From Oceanisphaera marina (GTDB taxonomy: Bacteria > Pseudomonadota > Gammaproteobacteria > Enterobacterales > Aeromonadaceae): a stretch of 64,000 nucleotides of DNA. Below the pieces are notes generated by a model that saw only the letters and a list, made by a program, of their open reading frames with translations, had not been told where the DNA came from and ran no database searches. Position 1 is the first letter of the stretch; every line of letters begins with the position of its first letter. This document shows positions 37,101-45,683 of this stretch, one piece after another. Where the stretch lies: contig NZ_BMKE01000010.1 of NCBI RefSeq assembly GCF_014643915.1, positions 1 to 64,000 on the forward strand, given 5' to 3'. The translations under genes were made by a program, and so were the position numbers.

Positions 37101-37862
37101 CAGCCCTCGGGCATGATTCCCGAAACTGCCGCCCCCAAATTGCCGGTGGATATCCGCATTAATGTGATCATCACCGAAGATGTGCGGCTGGAAGCCTTTG
37201 GTCTGGATACCCGGCTGGAGGGCAAGTTGCGCCTGGTGCAGCGGCCAAACCGGACCATGCGGGCCAACGGAGAAATCCGGCTGGTTGACGGCAAGTTCAA
37301 GGCCTACGGCCAGAATCTGCTGATCCGGGAAGGCAGCATTTTATTCAGCGGCCTGCTGGATGTGCCCAATCTCAAGGTAGAAGCCATTCGCAATCCGTCC
37401 AGTATGTCCGACAGCACTATTATCGCCGGGGTCAGGGTGACGGGGACCGCCAATCAGCCCGAGCTCAAGGTGTTCTCGGAGCCGGACATGCCTCAGGCTG
37501 AGCAGCTGTCCTATCTGCTGCGTGGCCGTGGGCTGGATGGCAGTGGTGAAACCGACGGTAACGCCCTGGTGCAGTCCATGCTGCTGGGGGCGGGTGTCAG
37601 CAGGGTGGGCGGTTTGGTCACCAACGTGGGCGAAGCGCTGGGTCTGCAGGATGTGTCGGTGGATACCGGCGGCAGCGGTGAAAGCACCGAAGTGAACATC
37701 AGCGCCTATGTACTGCCCGGCCTGCAAATTGGTTATGGTGTAGGGGTGTTCTCTTCGATTGGTGAATTGCGTTTGCGCTACGAACTGTTGCCCCGTTTGT
37801 ATTTGCAGGCGGCCAGTGGCTTGAACCAGGCGATAGATCTGTTTTATCGGTTTGAGTTTTAG
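34176..37862 (+). CDS. tamB: Translocation and assembly module TamB
   Basis: A 1228-residue AsmA-like protein with an N-terminal signal anchor (residues about 8-28), a very long beta-taco of repeating strands, and a C-terminal DUF490 domain (about 900-1228) ending in DLFYRFEF. TamB spans the periplasm as a lipid-binding groove and contacts TamA in the outer membrane. ATG overlaps the tamA stop (ATGA); a second ATG follows at once. Length is close to that of E. coli TamB. A repeat element begins 10 bp after the stop. Confidence 0.94.
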   Translation: MMLTRILSGLVVGVCLVLMLVFSLLFTHVGNQWLWGMAKQQLAGLSGTMESGQLGQGWHFSELSYEQDSLAFSARDITLEWQLGKLLDRRLWLQQLVAEDIEVTIKHFPEAKEEQATEPLAEFTPAVRIDLDDIRANRVKISLPGQTIAWQSLQVAMHWDAEGMVVTGPDMSGLTITLNANDQAPTADKQPAKAEQTPLVLPEVVLPFPIKLQGFSLTDSQLIQHGQTQALHALNLELEAKGSTINIIKAELDHELALLKLGGDVTLTGDYPLDLALNAKVRKPLMDGQLNGQTLALTLSDSLARLKGKLLLDGVLKANASLMAEPLNPKLPFDVAVNWQQLGWPFKDPQWRLEQGKLSLKGRLEDYRLTLNSEAHGPDLPPVGITLAATGDLKGATIEPLALMLPKGEANIEGKLSWANGINWQGLLALTDVDPGAFVAGMDGKLNGRLDTRFVLQGEQWQLNADPDIRGVLRDYPLSLKGQVTLNQALQGSVNDLLLTNGDNTLTVNGEITDSWQLDGVLSAPNLAVYAPGLYGDLAGNIQVRGALKAPAIKANLNGRKAGFNDNEARDIRLQANATLGENMKGDLRFTIDRIRSGEMTIDKLQLTGSGNQASHRLDLTFNGDPLAAELGLTGSLNKDGWRGRLSKGQLDTPLERWTLQQDLVMTVKDARLQAQPHCWSSRRASLCFDAIDAGAKRGVAGLDIRDLNMARLKPFFPTDFSWEAVLNGRVKVEWSGGTPKLNANISTTPGTFVSGDTRLSYQTLSLTSEMADNRLQSALTFRSIQLGQLNVNANVADLKGRRALSGNLNIDQLKLDWLAPLLPEVARLQGTLAGQARLEGTLAAPLLFGNISLNGGEVDTYSDMVKVRDLTTRLDIRGTNATINGQLKVGGGPLNISGELDWRELPVSGEIRLKGSELEAGYPGMGRVRVSPDLQITLGEEPKIRGDIVIPWARIAVKELPESAVGLSSDVVIVQPSGMIPETAAPKLPVDIRINVIITEDVRLEAFGLDTRLEGKLRLVQRPNRTMRANGEIRLVDGKFKAYGQNLLIREGSILFSGLLDVPNLKVEAIRNPSSMSDSTIIAGVRVTGTANQPELKVFSEPDMPQAEQLSYLLRGRGLDGSGETDGNALVQSMLLGAGVSRVGGLVTNVGEALGLQDVSVDTGGSGESTEVNISAYVLPGLQIGYGVGVFSSIGELRLRYELLPRLYLQAASGLNQAIDLFYRFEF

Positions 37863-37871
37863 TCTGGTAAT

Positions 37872-37973
37872 AAGTGAAGAGAAATGGGTGAAGAGGAGGA
37901 GATAATACCCAAGCCAGGTCTGCAGGCTTGGGACTGGCTTGTTCTTTTTACCCTTCCCCCTTTACCCATCACC
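37872..37973. repeat. GTGAAG-type inverted repeat after tamB
   Basis: AGTGAAGAGAAATGGGTGAAG on the left faces CCCTTCCCCCTTTACCCATCAC on the right. Between them is CCCAAGCC / GGCTTGGG (37908-37915 and 37925-37932) with a 9-nt loop. A related element follows ndh at 45119-45236. It might serve as terminator for tamAB. Confidence 0.6.
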
Positions 37974-38087
37974 AAATTGCTGTGGCAGAATCTGCCGGTA
38001 ACCGACGTCTGATTCATGCTTTTTGCGCAGACCTTGGGTAAAGTAGCGGCTTGTGAATTTGCCCGGCAGTCGAGTATAAGCCCCATT

Positions 38088-39905
38088 ATGATGTCTTCGT
38101 CCTTACAACAACAGGAACGGCTGGCCCATGCCATGTTGGCTTGCATGGCGGTGTATGCCCTGTTGGCGATGCATTTGTATCTGCCGCATTTGTTTGGCAT
38201 CGGTCTGCAACTGCCCTTTAACGTGATTGGCTGGTTTTTTATCGGGCTAATGACGACCCTGGGGTTGTGGCATTGGCAGCGTCGACGTTTGCTGACCAGT
38301 CGTTTCTGGCTGGGAATGGTGATGGCCAGCGCTCTGTTGTGGCTTCCCTTTTTCTATCTGCACAATAACTCGGTGGCCGGCCATGCGTTGCCACGCATGC
38401 TGGCGCTGTGTGGTGGCCTGTTGTTTTATCTGGCGTTGCAGCAGTGTCGCTTTAATGCGCTGGGGCGCCGCTATTTACTGTATTGTTTGCTGGGGGCGGT
38501 GAGCGTAGAAATTCTGCTGGGGCTGGCGCAATTCTTTGTCTTGCAACCGGACAACTGGTTTGGCTACAACACCGAAGTACGCTCGCCCTACGGTATTTTT
38601 CAGCATCGCAATGTTATGGCCAGCTTTGTGGCCACGGGCATGGTACTGGCCATTTATCTGTGGCTGCACGAAGACAAAACGTCCACCCGCTGGTTTTTGC
38701 TCAAGTCGATGTGGTTTGCCAGCGTGCTGGGGGCCGGCGCCATTCTGGTGGTGTTGTTGCAGTCGCGGGCTGGGCAGCTTGGGCTTTTGCTTGGCCTGCT
38801 GTTGTTGCAACCCCTGTTGTGGCAAACCCTGATTAAAACCCGCTCCAAGCGCTTGCTGGCCAGCCTGTTGCTGATCCCCGTTGGCATTGTGTTGGGCGTG
38901 TTCGGGCTGGATGCCTTCGACATGAGCAAGCGCAGCCTGAGTATTTATACCGAAGCCGATGGCCGGTTCGATATCTATGCCCACGGCCTGCGCATGTTGC
39001 TGGACAAGCCCTGGTTTGGCTTCGGTTATGGCAGTTTTGAGTCGGCCTTTTATCGTACTTACGCTACCTGGCGTGAGCTAACGCCGGGCGCCAAGCCCTT
39101 GTTCACCGAAATGGGTCATCCGCATAACGAGTTTTTATTGTGGGCCATAGAAGGAGGCGTGGTGCCCTTGCTGGGGCTGGTTGTCATGACTGGCCTGGTG
39201 TTGCGGCTGTTTTATCGGTTGCCGATAGTCCAGAGTCTGGCCTGGATAGGGGTGTTAACGCCTATTTTTATTCACAGCCAAACCGAGTTTCCCTTTTATC
39301 ATTCGTTGCCGCACTGGTTTATGGTGCTGGTGCTGATTTACGTGATTGATGCGCAATATGGTCAGCGCCGCCTGCTGGGAGTGCCGCCCTCCTGGAGTCG
39401 GTGGCCGGTAAGAGCCTGGGGCATTTGCCTGATGCTGTTTATGGCCTCGGGGCTGTATGCCGGCCAGCAACTGACCCGTTATGCGCAAAACGACGACCAT
39501 ACCGAGGCCGAGTTGCAGGCAGTGATCAATCCCTTGATCTGGTATGACAGAACCGCTTTTTATCGCCATCACTGGCAATTGACCCATGCCTTGTTGAATC
39601 AGGATCAGGCGCAGCTGCTGGATTATGCCGCCTGGGCGCGGCGCTTTGTGATACATACCCCGAGGGCCGGAGTGTATTACAACGCCTATCTGGCGCTGGG
39701 CAGTGCCGGGCACGAAGATGAAGCCCAGCAACTGTTGGGGGAGGCGCGGCGCCTGTATCCCAATGTGCAGTTATTGCGCAGCACCCGCATTCAAGATGCC
39801 AGAAATCATCTTGGCGAGTTAACGCCGAATATGACCGCCGCCGAGCTGAATGATGCCATTCCGCTCTACGATCATTTACGCCCGGCCATTGGTGGTGCCT
39901 ATTAA
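38088..39905 (+). CDS. PglL/WaaL-type O-oligosaccharyltransferase or ligase
   Basis: A 605-residue protein with about twelve membrane helices and the Wzy_C domain: GIFQHRNVMASFVATG near residue 168 and EMGHPHNEFLLWAIEGG near 345, where conserved His residues lie in the periplasmic loop. A C-terminal PglL_A-like soluble part with TPR-like helices (VYYNAYLALGSAGHEDEAQQLL near 525) favours a protein O-glycosylation ligase over an LPS ligase. No pilin or glycan-synthesis gene is near. The ATG at 38088 starts just before MSSSLQQQ; the upstream frame is not needed. Confidence 0.8.
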   Translation: MMSSSLQQQERLAHAMLACMAVYALLAMHLYLPHLFGIGLQLPFNVIGWFFIGLMTTLGLWHWQRRRLLTSRFWLGMVMASALLWLPFFYLHNNSVAGHALPRMLALCGGLLFYLALQQCRFNALGRRYLLYCLLGAVSVEILLGLAQFFVLQPDNWFGYNTEVRSPYGIFQHRNVMASFVATGMVLAIYLWLHEDKTSTRWFLLKSMWFASVLGAGAILVVLLQSRAGQLGLLLGLLLLQPLLWQTLIKTRSKRLLASLLLIPVGIVLGVFGLDAFDMSKRSLSIYTEADGRFDIYAHGLRMLLDKPWFGFGYGSFESAFYRTYATWRELTPGAKPLFTEMGHPHNEFLLWAIEGGVVPLLGLVVMTGLVLRLFYRLPIVQSLAWIGVLTPIFIHSQTEFPFYHSLPHWFMVLVLIYVIDAQYGQRRLLGVPPSWSRWPVRAWGICLMLFMASGLYAGQQLTRYAQNDDHTEAELQAVINPLIWYDRTAFYRHHWQLTHALLNQDQAQLLDYAAWARRFVIHTPRAGVYYNAYLALGSAGHEDEAQQLLGEARRLYPNVQLLRSTRIQDARNHLGELTPNMTAAELNDAIPLYDHLRPAIGGAY

Positions 39906-39927
39906 TGGCAGGCCACCTGCGCCATGG

Positions 39928-40317
39928 TTAATAAGCAACCAGTAAACGTTGCTGTACCTGTTCAACCGAGCCAAGGGTTTCAACCTGCACCGCATCTTGC
40001 TGCCAGTCGATTCGTTGCCCGGTGCTGGCATAAAGTTGTTCGCTCAGGCTGTCGGGAGTGGCATTGGGGGCCAGCTCGGCACGGCGACCACCGGGCAGAT
40101 AAATGGCGCCGGTGGCAAAGTCGACGGCAAAGGCCACCACACCCGGCACAATAAAGAACAACAGCCCCACGCCATTGGCGATGGCGACCACAGGATCGAT
40201 ACGCCCGCTGATCTGGCCTTTGCGCTCGGGATAAAAAACGGTGCCACAGGCCGCCAGCTGGGTGGTCAGCGTACTTGCCAGCAACAGTGCCAGTACTTTT
40301 TTCTTGGATCCTGCCAT
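39928..40317 (-). CDS. YceK/YidQ-like small lipoprotein
   Basis: A 129-residue protein with a signal peptide ending in the lipobox LAAC (Cys near residue 23), then CGTVFYPERKGQISGRIDP and two hydrophobic stretches (NGVGLLFFIVPGVVAFAVDF, GAIYLPG), as in the DUF1375/YidQ group. Function is unknown; it is probably an envelope lipoprotein. The ATG at 40317 is chosen since the longer frame would bury the signal peptide. It diverges from hinT. Confidence 0.72.
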   Translation of the reverse strand: MAGSKKKVLALLLASTLTTQLAACGTVFYPERKGQISGRIDPVVAIANGVGLLFFIVPGVVAFAVDFATGAIYLPGGRRAELAPNATPDSLSEQLYASTGQRIDWQQDAVQVETLGSVEQVQQRLLVAY

Positions 40318-40578
40318 GACGATGATTCCTAAAGGTGAGTGTGAATACAGTGTACTCGATGGTGGTATTGTTTGAATCTGCTTTTGCCCTGTTATGACAC
40401 GGGCTGGCGTGAGAGGATTGGCGGTTAACAGCAAAAGGCGGGGGCTGGCCCTGTTGGTTACTTTTTTAATCAATGACTTGTGGAAGTAGCTGCGTTTTTT
40501 TGGTGGCGAACAAGGCTATAATGGTCAAAGTTGTCGCCCAGGGGGCGGTTTGGCGATGTATATTCAAGGAGATCAGTA

Positions 40579-40929
40579 ATGGCAGAAGAAACCATTTTCA
40601 GCAAGATTATCCGTAAGGAAGTTCCTACCGAGATTCTGTATCAAGACGAGCTGGTCACGGCATTTCGCGACATTGCGCCACATGCTCCCACTCATATCCT
40701 GATTATTCCCAACGTCTTGATCCCCACCGTCAATGACGTGGAAGCCGAGCACGAACTGGCACTGGGCCGACTGTTTACCGTGGCTCGCAAGCTGGCGGCC
40801 GACGCCGGCATCAGCGAAAGCGGTTATCGGCTGATCATGAACTGTAATCGTGATAGCGGCCAGGAGGTGTACCACATTCACATGCACTTGCTGGGTGGCC
40901 GTCCATTGGGGCCCCTTTTGGCTAAATAA
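40579..40929 (+). CDS. hinT: HIT-family purine nucleoside phosphoramidase
   Basis: A 116-residue HIT protein with the start [13 protein letters not shown] and the catalytic triad motif HIHMHLLGG near residue 99. It hydrolyses purine phosphoramidates such as adenylated lysine. The ATG at 40579 has AAGGAGA before it. A TATAAT at 40517-40522 may be its -10. Order hinT, lpoB, thiK, nagZ, ndh is conserved with enterics and Vibrio/Aeromonas. Confidence 0.95.
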   Translation: MAEETIFSKIIRKEVPTEILYQDELVTAFRDIAPHAPTHILIIPNVLIPTVNDVEAEHELALGRLFTVARKLAADAGISESGYRLIMNCNRDSGQEVYHIHMHLLGGRPLGPLLAK

Positions 40930-40980
40930 CTCGGCCAACAATAATAAGTCGACTCACTGGATGAGCAAACAAGGAAGCTT

Positions 40981-41601
40981 ATGAACGCATTTCGCTTAAC
41001 ATTCATGCTGGCGGCCTCGGTCGCCCTGGCCGCCTGTAGTATGCCAAACCCGTATTCTTCGCAACCGGCACCGGTGCGAACGTCCGGCTCCAGCCAGCCC
41101 AGTCAGCCAATGCCGCCCAGCCAGCCGCTGCCGCCTCCGGTAACACAGCCGCCGGTGATCGAGATGCCAAGTGCACCTCCGGCACCGATCCCTGAAGTGC
41201 GTAACGCCAGTTTAGAACGCCTGGTGGATGGATTGTCGGCCAAGCTGAAAAACAGCGCGGCGCTCAATGAAGTGGCAGGCCCTGTGTTGCTGGATAATAT
41301 TCGCAATCAGGCGGGCAGTCCGGTAGATACCAGTGGCCTGACCGCACGGCTGCGATCCAGCCTGAGTGGCCAGTTGAACTTTGCCGACGGTGCCAAAGTC
41401 AGCAGCCTGCGCCAGCAGCTGGCTTATCAGGGTGGCCGTGCCGACATGGCCGCCCTGGTGCGCCTGGGCAAGCAAAGTGGCGCCGACTATTTATTGTCGA
41501 CCGAGCTGACCCGCAGTGGCAGCAACATGAAGTTGCAGGGGCAATTAATGGAGTTGGCGAGCGGCGAGTTGCTCTGGTCCGATAGCGTGAGTGGACGATA
41601 A
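40981..41601 (+). CDS. lpoB: Penicillin-binding protein activator LpoB
   Basis: A 206-residue outer-membrane lipoprotein. The lipobox is ALAAC with Cys20. It is followed by a Pro- and Ser/Gln-rich flexible linker (about 21-75) and the globular domain with SGLTARLRSSLSGQL, GADYLLSTELTRSG and LMELASGELLWSDS. LpoB reaches through the peptidoglycan and stimulates PBP1b. It follows hinT by 51 bp and overlaps thiK by 11 bp. Confidence 0.93.
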   Translation: MNAFRLTFMLAASVALAACSMPNPYSSQPAPVRTSGSSQPSQPMPPSQPLPPPVTQPPVIEMPSAPPAPIPEVRNASLERLVDGLSAKLKNSAALNEVAGPVLLDNIRNQAGSPVDTSGLTARLRSSLSGQLNFADGAKVSSLRQQLAYQGGRADMAALVRLGKQSGADYLLSTELTRSGSNMKLQGQLMELASGELLWSDSVSGR

Positions 41602-42409
41602 TTCACTGCTTGGCTTGCTGCCCTCGCAGTTCAGGGGGCAGCTAACGCCTTTGGAGGGGGGCTATACCAATCGTTGCTGGCGGCTAAAGGCGGCCAGTGG
41701 CGTTTATTGGTTACGCCTTGGCAGCCCTCATGCCCGGTTGTTGGGGATTAACCGAGAGCATGAGCTGCTTGCCCACCAGGCCGCAGCCAGCGCGGGCCTG
41801 GCACCCAAGGTGCGTTTTGCCGAGCCTGAACGAGGCATTTTATTGTTGGACTGGATTGCCGAGCATGACTGGCGGCAAGCCCCTGGCGATATGAATGCCC
41901 TGATGCACAAAGTGGCTCGCCTGCATCGGCTTGAGGCCGCATTACCCCTATTAGACATCTGCGCCCAGGCGGCGCATTATTGCCAACAACTACGGCCACT
42001 GGCGCCCGAGCTTGCCTGTTATCTGCCTTATTTTGCCCAACCTGCCTTGAACCTGCCATTTCAGCCGGTACTGTGTCATCACGACATTAACGCCGCCAAT
42101 GTGCTGGGCGATCGCCCCTGGCTGCTGGACTGGGAATACGCAGCATCGGGTGATGCGGCCTTTGAGCTGGCGGTGATAGCCGATAGCTTTAGTTTGGATG
42201 AGGCACAGCAACAGGCCATGCGGCTGGCGTATAACCGGGCGGGAGGCAGGGTAAGCGAGCTGCATTTTCAGGCGCGTTTACCTTGGGTACAATGGCTGAC
42301 GGCATTATGGGCGGCACTGCAATATCAACAAACGGCCAGGCCTGAGTATCTCGACATGCAGCAACAGGCACTGACCAAACTGATGACCTTGGTGAAGGGT
42401 AAAGAGTAA
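41591..42409 (+). CDS. thiK: Thiamine kinase-like phosphotransferase
   Basis: A 272-residue protein of the aminoglycoside phosphotransferase/choline kinase fold. The catalytic loop is LCHHDINAANVL near residue 160 and the metal site LLDWEYAASGDAAFELA near 178. Its place between lpoB and nagZ matches ThiK (YcfN), which phosphorylates thiamine. The start is a GTG inside the end of lpoB. The last codons (VKGKE and TAA) coincide with the first units of a GTGAAGG heptad array, so the array reaches into the gene. Confidence 0.85.
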   Translation: MDDNSLLGLLPSQFRGQLTPLEGGYTNRCWRLKAASGVYWLRLGSPHARLLGINREHELLAHQAAASAGLAPKVRFAEPERGILLLDWIAEHDWRQAPGDMNALMHKVARLHRLEAALPLLDICAQAAHYCQQLRPLAPELACYLPYFAQPALNLPFQPVLCHHDINAANVLGDRPWLLDWEYAASGDAAFELAVIADSFSLDEAQQQAMRLAYNRAGGRVSELHFQARLPWVQWLTALWAALQYQQTARPEYLDMQQQALTKLMTLVKGKE

Positions 42410-42454
42410 AGGGTGAAGGGTGAAGGGTGAAGGGTGAAGGGTAAAGGGTGAAGA
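42392..42454 (+). repeat. Heptad tandem array GTGAAGG
   Basis: Nine consecutive 7-bp units: GTGAAGG, GTAAAGA, GTAAAGG, four GTGAAGG, GTAAAGG, GTGAAGA. The first units encode the end of thiK. A complementary CCCTTCACTC-type arm lies at about 42541-42572, and a CACGGAA-type fragment at 42477-42504 is in between. The array does not show CRISPR spacing. Confidence 0.8.
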
Positions 42455-42613
42455 GGACGGCATAACAACAGCCTCATTTTTGTAACGGATTCCGTGGCGA
42501 AGAGGTTTTGTAAGAGATTTCGGTGTTGGGTCAGGTTTATCCCTTCACTCTTGACGCTTCACACCTCACGGATTTTAAATATGTACCGCTATGCGGCGGC
42601 AATAGGAGTGGCA

Positions 42614-43609
42614 ATGGGCCCCTTTATTCTTGATGTAAACAGCTATGAGCTAGACGGCGAAGAACGGGAGTTGCTGGCGCACCCTGCGGTGGGTGGCGTG
42701 ATTTTCTTTAGTCGCAACTATCACGACCGGGGCCAGCTAAGTGCCCTGGTCAAGGCCATTCGCGCCGTTAAACCGGGCCTGTTGATTACCGTGGATCATG
42801 AAGGCGGGCGGGTGCAGCGCTTTCGTGATGGTTTTTTTCCGCTTCCTGCTCCTGGCCGGTTGGCGCAGTACTCGGGCTCGGATAAAATAACCCTGCTGCA
42901 AGATGCCGGCTGGCTGATGGCAGCAGAGCTGTCAGCTCATGATATCGATCTCAGCTTTGCCCCTGTGCTGGATTTGGAGCGGGGCAGTGAAGTGATTGGC
43001 GATCGCAGTTTTGGCGCGGATCCCGATGCTGTAATTAACCATGCCCGTGCCTATATTCAGGGCATGCACAGCGCAGGCATGGCCGCAGTGGCCAAGCATT
43101 TTCCTGGTCATGGCAGCGTGCGTGCCGACTCCCATAAAGAAAGCCCTGTCGACTCCCGTGATTTCAACGATATTGCCCAGGCAGACATGGTGCCGTTCAA
43201 GACGCTGATTGGTGAAGGGCTGGTGCAGGGCATGATGCCGGCCCACGTGATTTATTCGGCGGTAGACGCTCAACCCGCCGGTTTTTCGGCGTTCTGGCTT
43301 AAGCAGATATTGCGCCAGCAACTGGGTTTCAATGGTTTGATTTTTAGTGACGATTTGACCATGGAAGGAGCGGCCGTGGCAGGCAGCTATGCCGAGCGAG
43401 CCCATTGTGCCTTGCAGGCCGGGTGCGACTTGTTGCTGGCCTGTAATCACAGGGCGGGGGCCGTGGAAATTATTGATGCCTTGCCCCACGATGTGCAGCG
43501 TGATGTGTCCAGCCTGCAATCGCGCAACCGTGCCGCCGGCAACGACCTGTATCGCAGCCGTCGCTGGCAGGAAGCCAGCGAACGCATGCGCCGGCTGGTG
43601 GATGCATAA
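42614..43609 (+). CDS. nagZ: Beta-N-acetylhexosaminidase NagZ
   Basis: A 331-residue cytoplasmic glycoside hydrolase family 3 enzyme that removes GlcNAc from muropeptides during cell-wall recycling. Motifs are GGVIFFSRNYHD near residue 26, the loop KHFPGHGSVRADSHKESP with its catalytic His near 165, and FSDDLTMEGA near 242 with the nucleophile Asp. The ATG at 42614 is chosen because it yields the family start MGPFILDVNSYEL and has TAGGAG six bases before it; the ATG at 42581 would add eleven residues. Confidence 0.94.
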   Translation: MGPFILDVNSYELDGEERELLAHPAVGGVIFFSRNYHDRGQLSALVKAIRAVKPGLLITVDHEGGRVQRFRDGFFPLPAPGRLAQYSGSDKITLLQDAGWLMAAELSAHDIDLSFAPVLDLERGSEVIGDRSFGADPDAVINHARAYIQGMHSAGMAAVAKHFPGHGSVRADSHKESPVDSRDFNDIAQADMVPFKTLIGEGLVQGMMPAHVIYSAVDAQPAGFSAFWLKQILRQQLGFNGLIFSDDLTMEGAAVAGSYAERAHCALQAGCDLLLACNHRAGAVEIIDALPHDVQRDVSSLQSRNRAAGNDLYRSRRWQEASERMRRLVDA

Positions 43610-43647
43610 TCCCGTATAAATATAATGATCCATAGTTAGTTTTATGT

Positions 43648-43699
43648 GAAGATAAAGTTGTGACTCCGGTTACAACTTTGTTGGTGATCTTCTTTTTTT
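43648..43699 (+). terminator. Rho-independent terminator after nagZ
   Basis: Nested stems GAAGAT / ATCTTC and AAAGTTGT / ACAACTTT, followed by seven T. It separates nagZ from ndh. Confidence 0.8.
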
Positions 43700-43820
43700 G
43701 TATCAGGCCAAGAGCGTTCGGTTATGGCTATTGCCCTCCCATCACGGGTAGGGAACAGCAAGAGTGCATGAACAAGTGCCATAGCCGCAGGCTTTTTTAT
43801 TTTGTTTAAGGGTCAAATTA

Positions 43821-45113
43821 ATGACAAAGATTATCGTAGTAGGTGGCGGTGCCGGCGGACTGGAGCTGGTGACCAAACTGGGCCGGAAACTGGGCCGCAA
43901 GGGCAAGGCCGACGTCACACTGGTAGACAGAAACCGCACCCATTTATGGAAACCGCTGTTGCACGAAGTCGCCGCCGGCGCCATGGACTCGGGAATCGAC
44001 AGCCTGAGCTATCGCTCCCATGCTCATAACCACGGCTTTGGCTTTCAGTTGGGCTCGTTAAGCAACATCGACCGTGAGAGCAAAACCATTACCCTGGCTC
44101 CCATGCTGGACGAAGCCGGCAAGCCGATGCTGGGCGAGCGTACTTTAGCGTACGATATTCTGGTGCTGGCCATTGGCTCTGTGTCCAACGACTTTGGTAC
44201 CAAAGGCGTGAGCGATCATTGTATTTTTCTGGACCGCCCGCAGCAGGCCGAACACTTTCACGACGAGCTGATGAACCGCTTTATGCAGTTTGGTGAAGGC
44301 GAATTGTTGGATGATAAAGTGGATATCGCTATTGTGGGAGGCGGCGCCACCGGCGTTGAGTTATCTGCAGAGCTGTATAACGCGGTAGAGCACCTGGGTG
44401 CCTACGGGTTTAAAAACCTGAGCTCCGACTGCCTGCGCCTGACGCTGGTAGAAGCCGGTCCGCGTATTTTGCCCGCGCTGCCGGATCGTATTGCCGGCAT
44501 GGCCCATAAAGAGCTGCGCAATCTGGGTGTAGATGTGCGTACCAACACCATGGTGGTGGAAGCCACAGACAAAGGCCTGGTCACCAAAGACGGCGAACTG
44601 ATCCCGGCCACGCTGATGGTATGGGCTGCAGGCATCAAAGCCCCCAACTTCCTGAAAGACATTGGTGGTCTTGAAACCAACCGTATTAACCAGCTAACGG
44701 TGAAACCAACGCTGCAAACCAGCCGCGACGACAGCATTTTTGTGATCGGCGATTGCGCTCACTGCATGCAGGAAAACGGCAAGGCCGTGCCACCACGCGC
44801 CCAGTCTGCCCACCAGATGGCCAGCCTGGCCTATCGCAACATTCTGGCCCAGCTGAACAGCAAACCACTGAAAGACTATGTGTATAAAGACCATGGCTCT
44901 TTGGTTAACCTGAGCCGCTACACAACGGTGGGCTCGTTAATGGGTAACCTGATGCGCGGCACCATGATGGTGGAAGGCTTTTTTGCCCGCACCGTGTATG
45001 TGTCCTTGTACCGCATGCACCAGGTCGCCTTGCACGGCTATATACGTACCGGCCTGATGATGCTGGTGGGACGCATTAACCGTTTGCTGCGCCCAAGACT
45101 GAAACTGCATTAA
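43821..45113 (+). CDS. ndh: Type II NADH dehydrogenase
   Basis: A 430-residue flavoprotein transferring electrons from NADH to quinone without proton pumping, bound to the inner membrane. The FAD site is [18 protein letters not shown] near residue 4 and the NADH site [20 protein letters not shown] near 170. IFVIGDCAH near 308 and a C-terminal amphipathic part ([20 protein letters not shown]) complete the family picture. The gene has its own promoter region after the nagZ terminator. A repeat begins 6 bp after the stop. Confidence 0.95.
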   Translation: MTKIIVVGGGAGGLELVTKLGRKLGRKGKADVTLVDRNRTHLWKPLLHEVAAGAMDSGIDSLSYRSHAHNHGFGFQLGSLSNIDRESKTITLAPMLDEAGKPMLGERTLAYDILVLAIGSVSNDFGTKGVSDHCIFLDRPQQAEHFHDELMNRFMQFGEGELLDDKVDIAIVGGGATGVELSAELYNAVEHLGAYGFKNLSSDCLRLTLVEAGPRILPALPDRIAGMAHKELRNLGVDVRTNTMVVEATDKGLVTKDGELIPATLMVWAAGIKAPNFLKDIGGLETNRINQLTVKPTLQTSRDDSIFVIGDCAHCMQENGKAVPPRAQSAHQMASLAYRNILAQLNSKPLKDYVYKDHGSLVNLSRYTTVGSLMGNLMRGTMMVEGFFARTVYVSLYRMHQVALHGYIRTGLMMLVGRINRLLRPRLKLH

Positions 45114-45118
45114 TTACG

Positions 45119-45236
45119 GTGAAGGGTAAAGAGTGAAGAGTGAACAGGAAAAGACAGACCAAGTCCACAGGTTTGGGGTTTAGTCTCGGTTTTCTGATTG
45201 TATCGTCCGCTTCACCTTTACACTTCACCCATCGCC
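45119..45236. repeat. GTGAAG-type inverted repeat after ndh
   Basis: Four heptads (GTGAAGG, GTAAAGA, GTGAAGA, GTGAACA) at 45119-45146 face CTTCACCTTTACACTTCACCC at 45210-45230. The centre has CCAAGTCCACAGGTTTGG, a counterpart of the hairpin in the repeat after tamB. Confidence 0.7.
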
Positions 45237-45258
45237 GCGTTTCAGCACGCAGCTACAG

Positions 45259-45289
45259 AAAACCCCGCATCGAAAGGTGTGGGGTTTTT
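45259..45289. terminator. Terminator of ndh
   Basis: AAAACCCCGCA, an 8-nt loop and TGTGGGGTTTT with extra T. It may act in both directions, as the next gene converges from the right. Confidence 0.8.
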
Positions 45290-45305
45290 CTTTGATGCCG
45301 GTGGC

Positions 45306-45536
45306 TTAGCGCTTTTTTTTATTATTTTCGCGAGTCATAAATAAAAAGGTCAGGTACATTTTGGTGGGCAGTGACAACACCATGCCAACGGCGACACAGC
45401 CGGCACTCAGCAGAATACCTTTTACCCCCATGGTCTTGGTGATATCGCTGTAGTGCAGGTAAGCCCCAATCAAGATCAGTGAAAAGCCGGCGATCATCAT
45501 TATTTTGAGTAGCAGGATCACTTTTTTATCGGTCAT
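45306..45536 (-). CDS. Small membrane protein of unknown function
   Basis: A 76-residue protein with two predicted membrane helices (about residues 8-28 and 38-55) and a basic tail NNKKKR. It is preceded by a weak GGGAG site. No family was recognised. It converges on the ndh terminator and is monocistronic. Confidence 0.6.
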   Translation of the reverse strand: MTDKKVILLLKIMMIAGFSLILIGAYLHYSDITKTMGVKGILLSAGCVAVGMVLSLPTKMYLTFLFMTRENNKKKR

Positions 45537-45683
45537 GTATCATCTCCAGCAAGGGAGTTGCATTAACCAAGCCTAGAGCAGAGATGCAGGCTTTTGTGTG
45601 ATCGCGTTCTTGTTTTAAACCGCTGCTAAGTGGTGAAATGCCGTTTTAAGGTGCGCAGCGTCAGCGAGGATTTATCGTCAATG

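Noticed and set aside
42392-42454. Heptad array as a CRISPR or a VNTR gene
   Set aside because: Units are 7 bp with no spacers and no cas genes are near; it is a simple tandem repeat linked to an intergenic repeat family.
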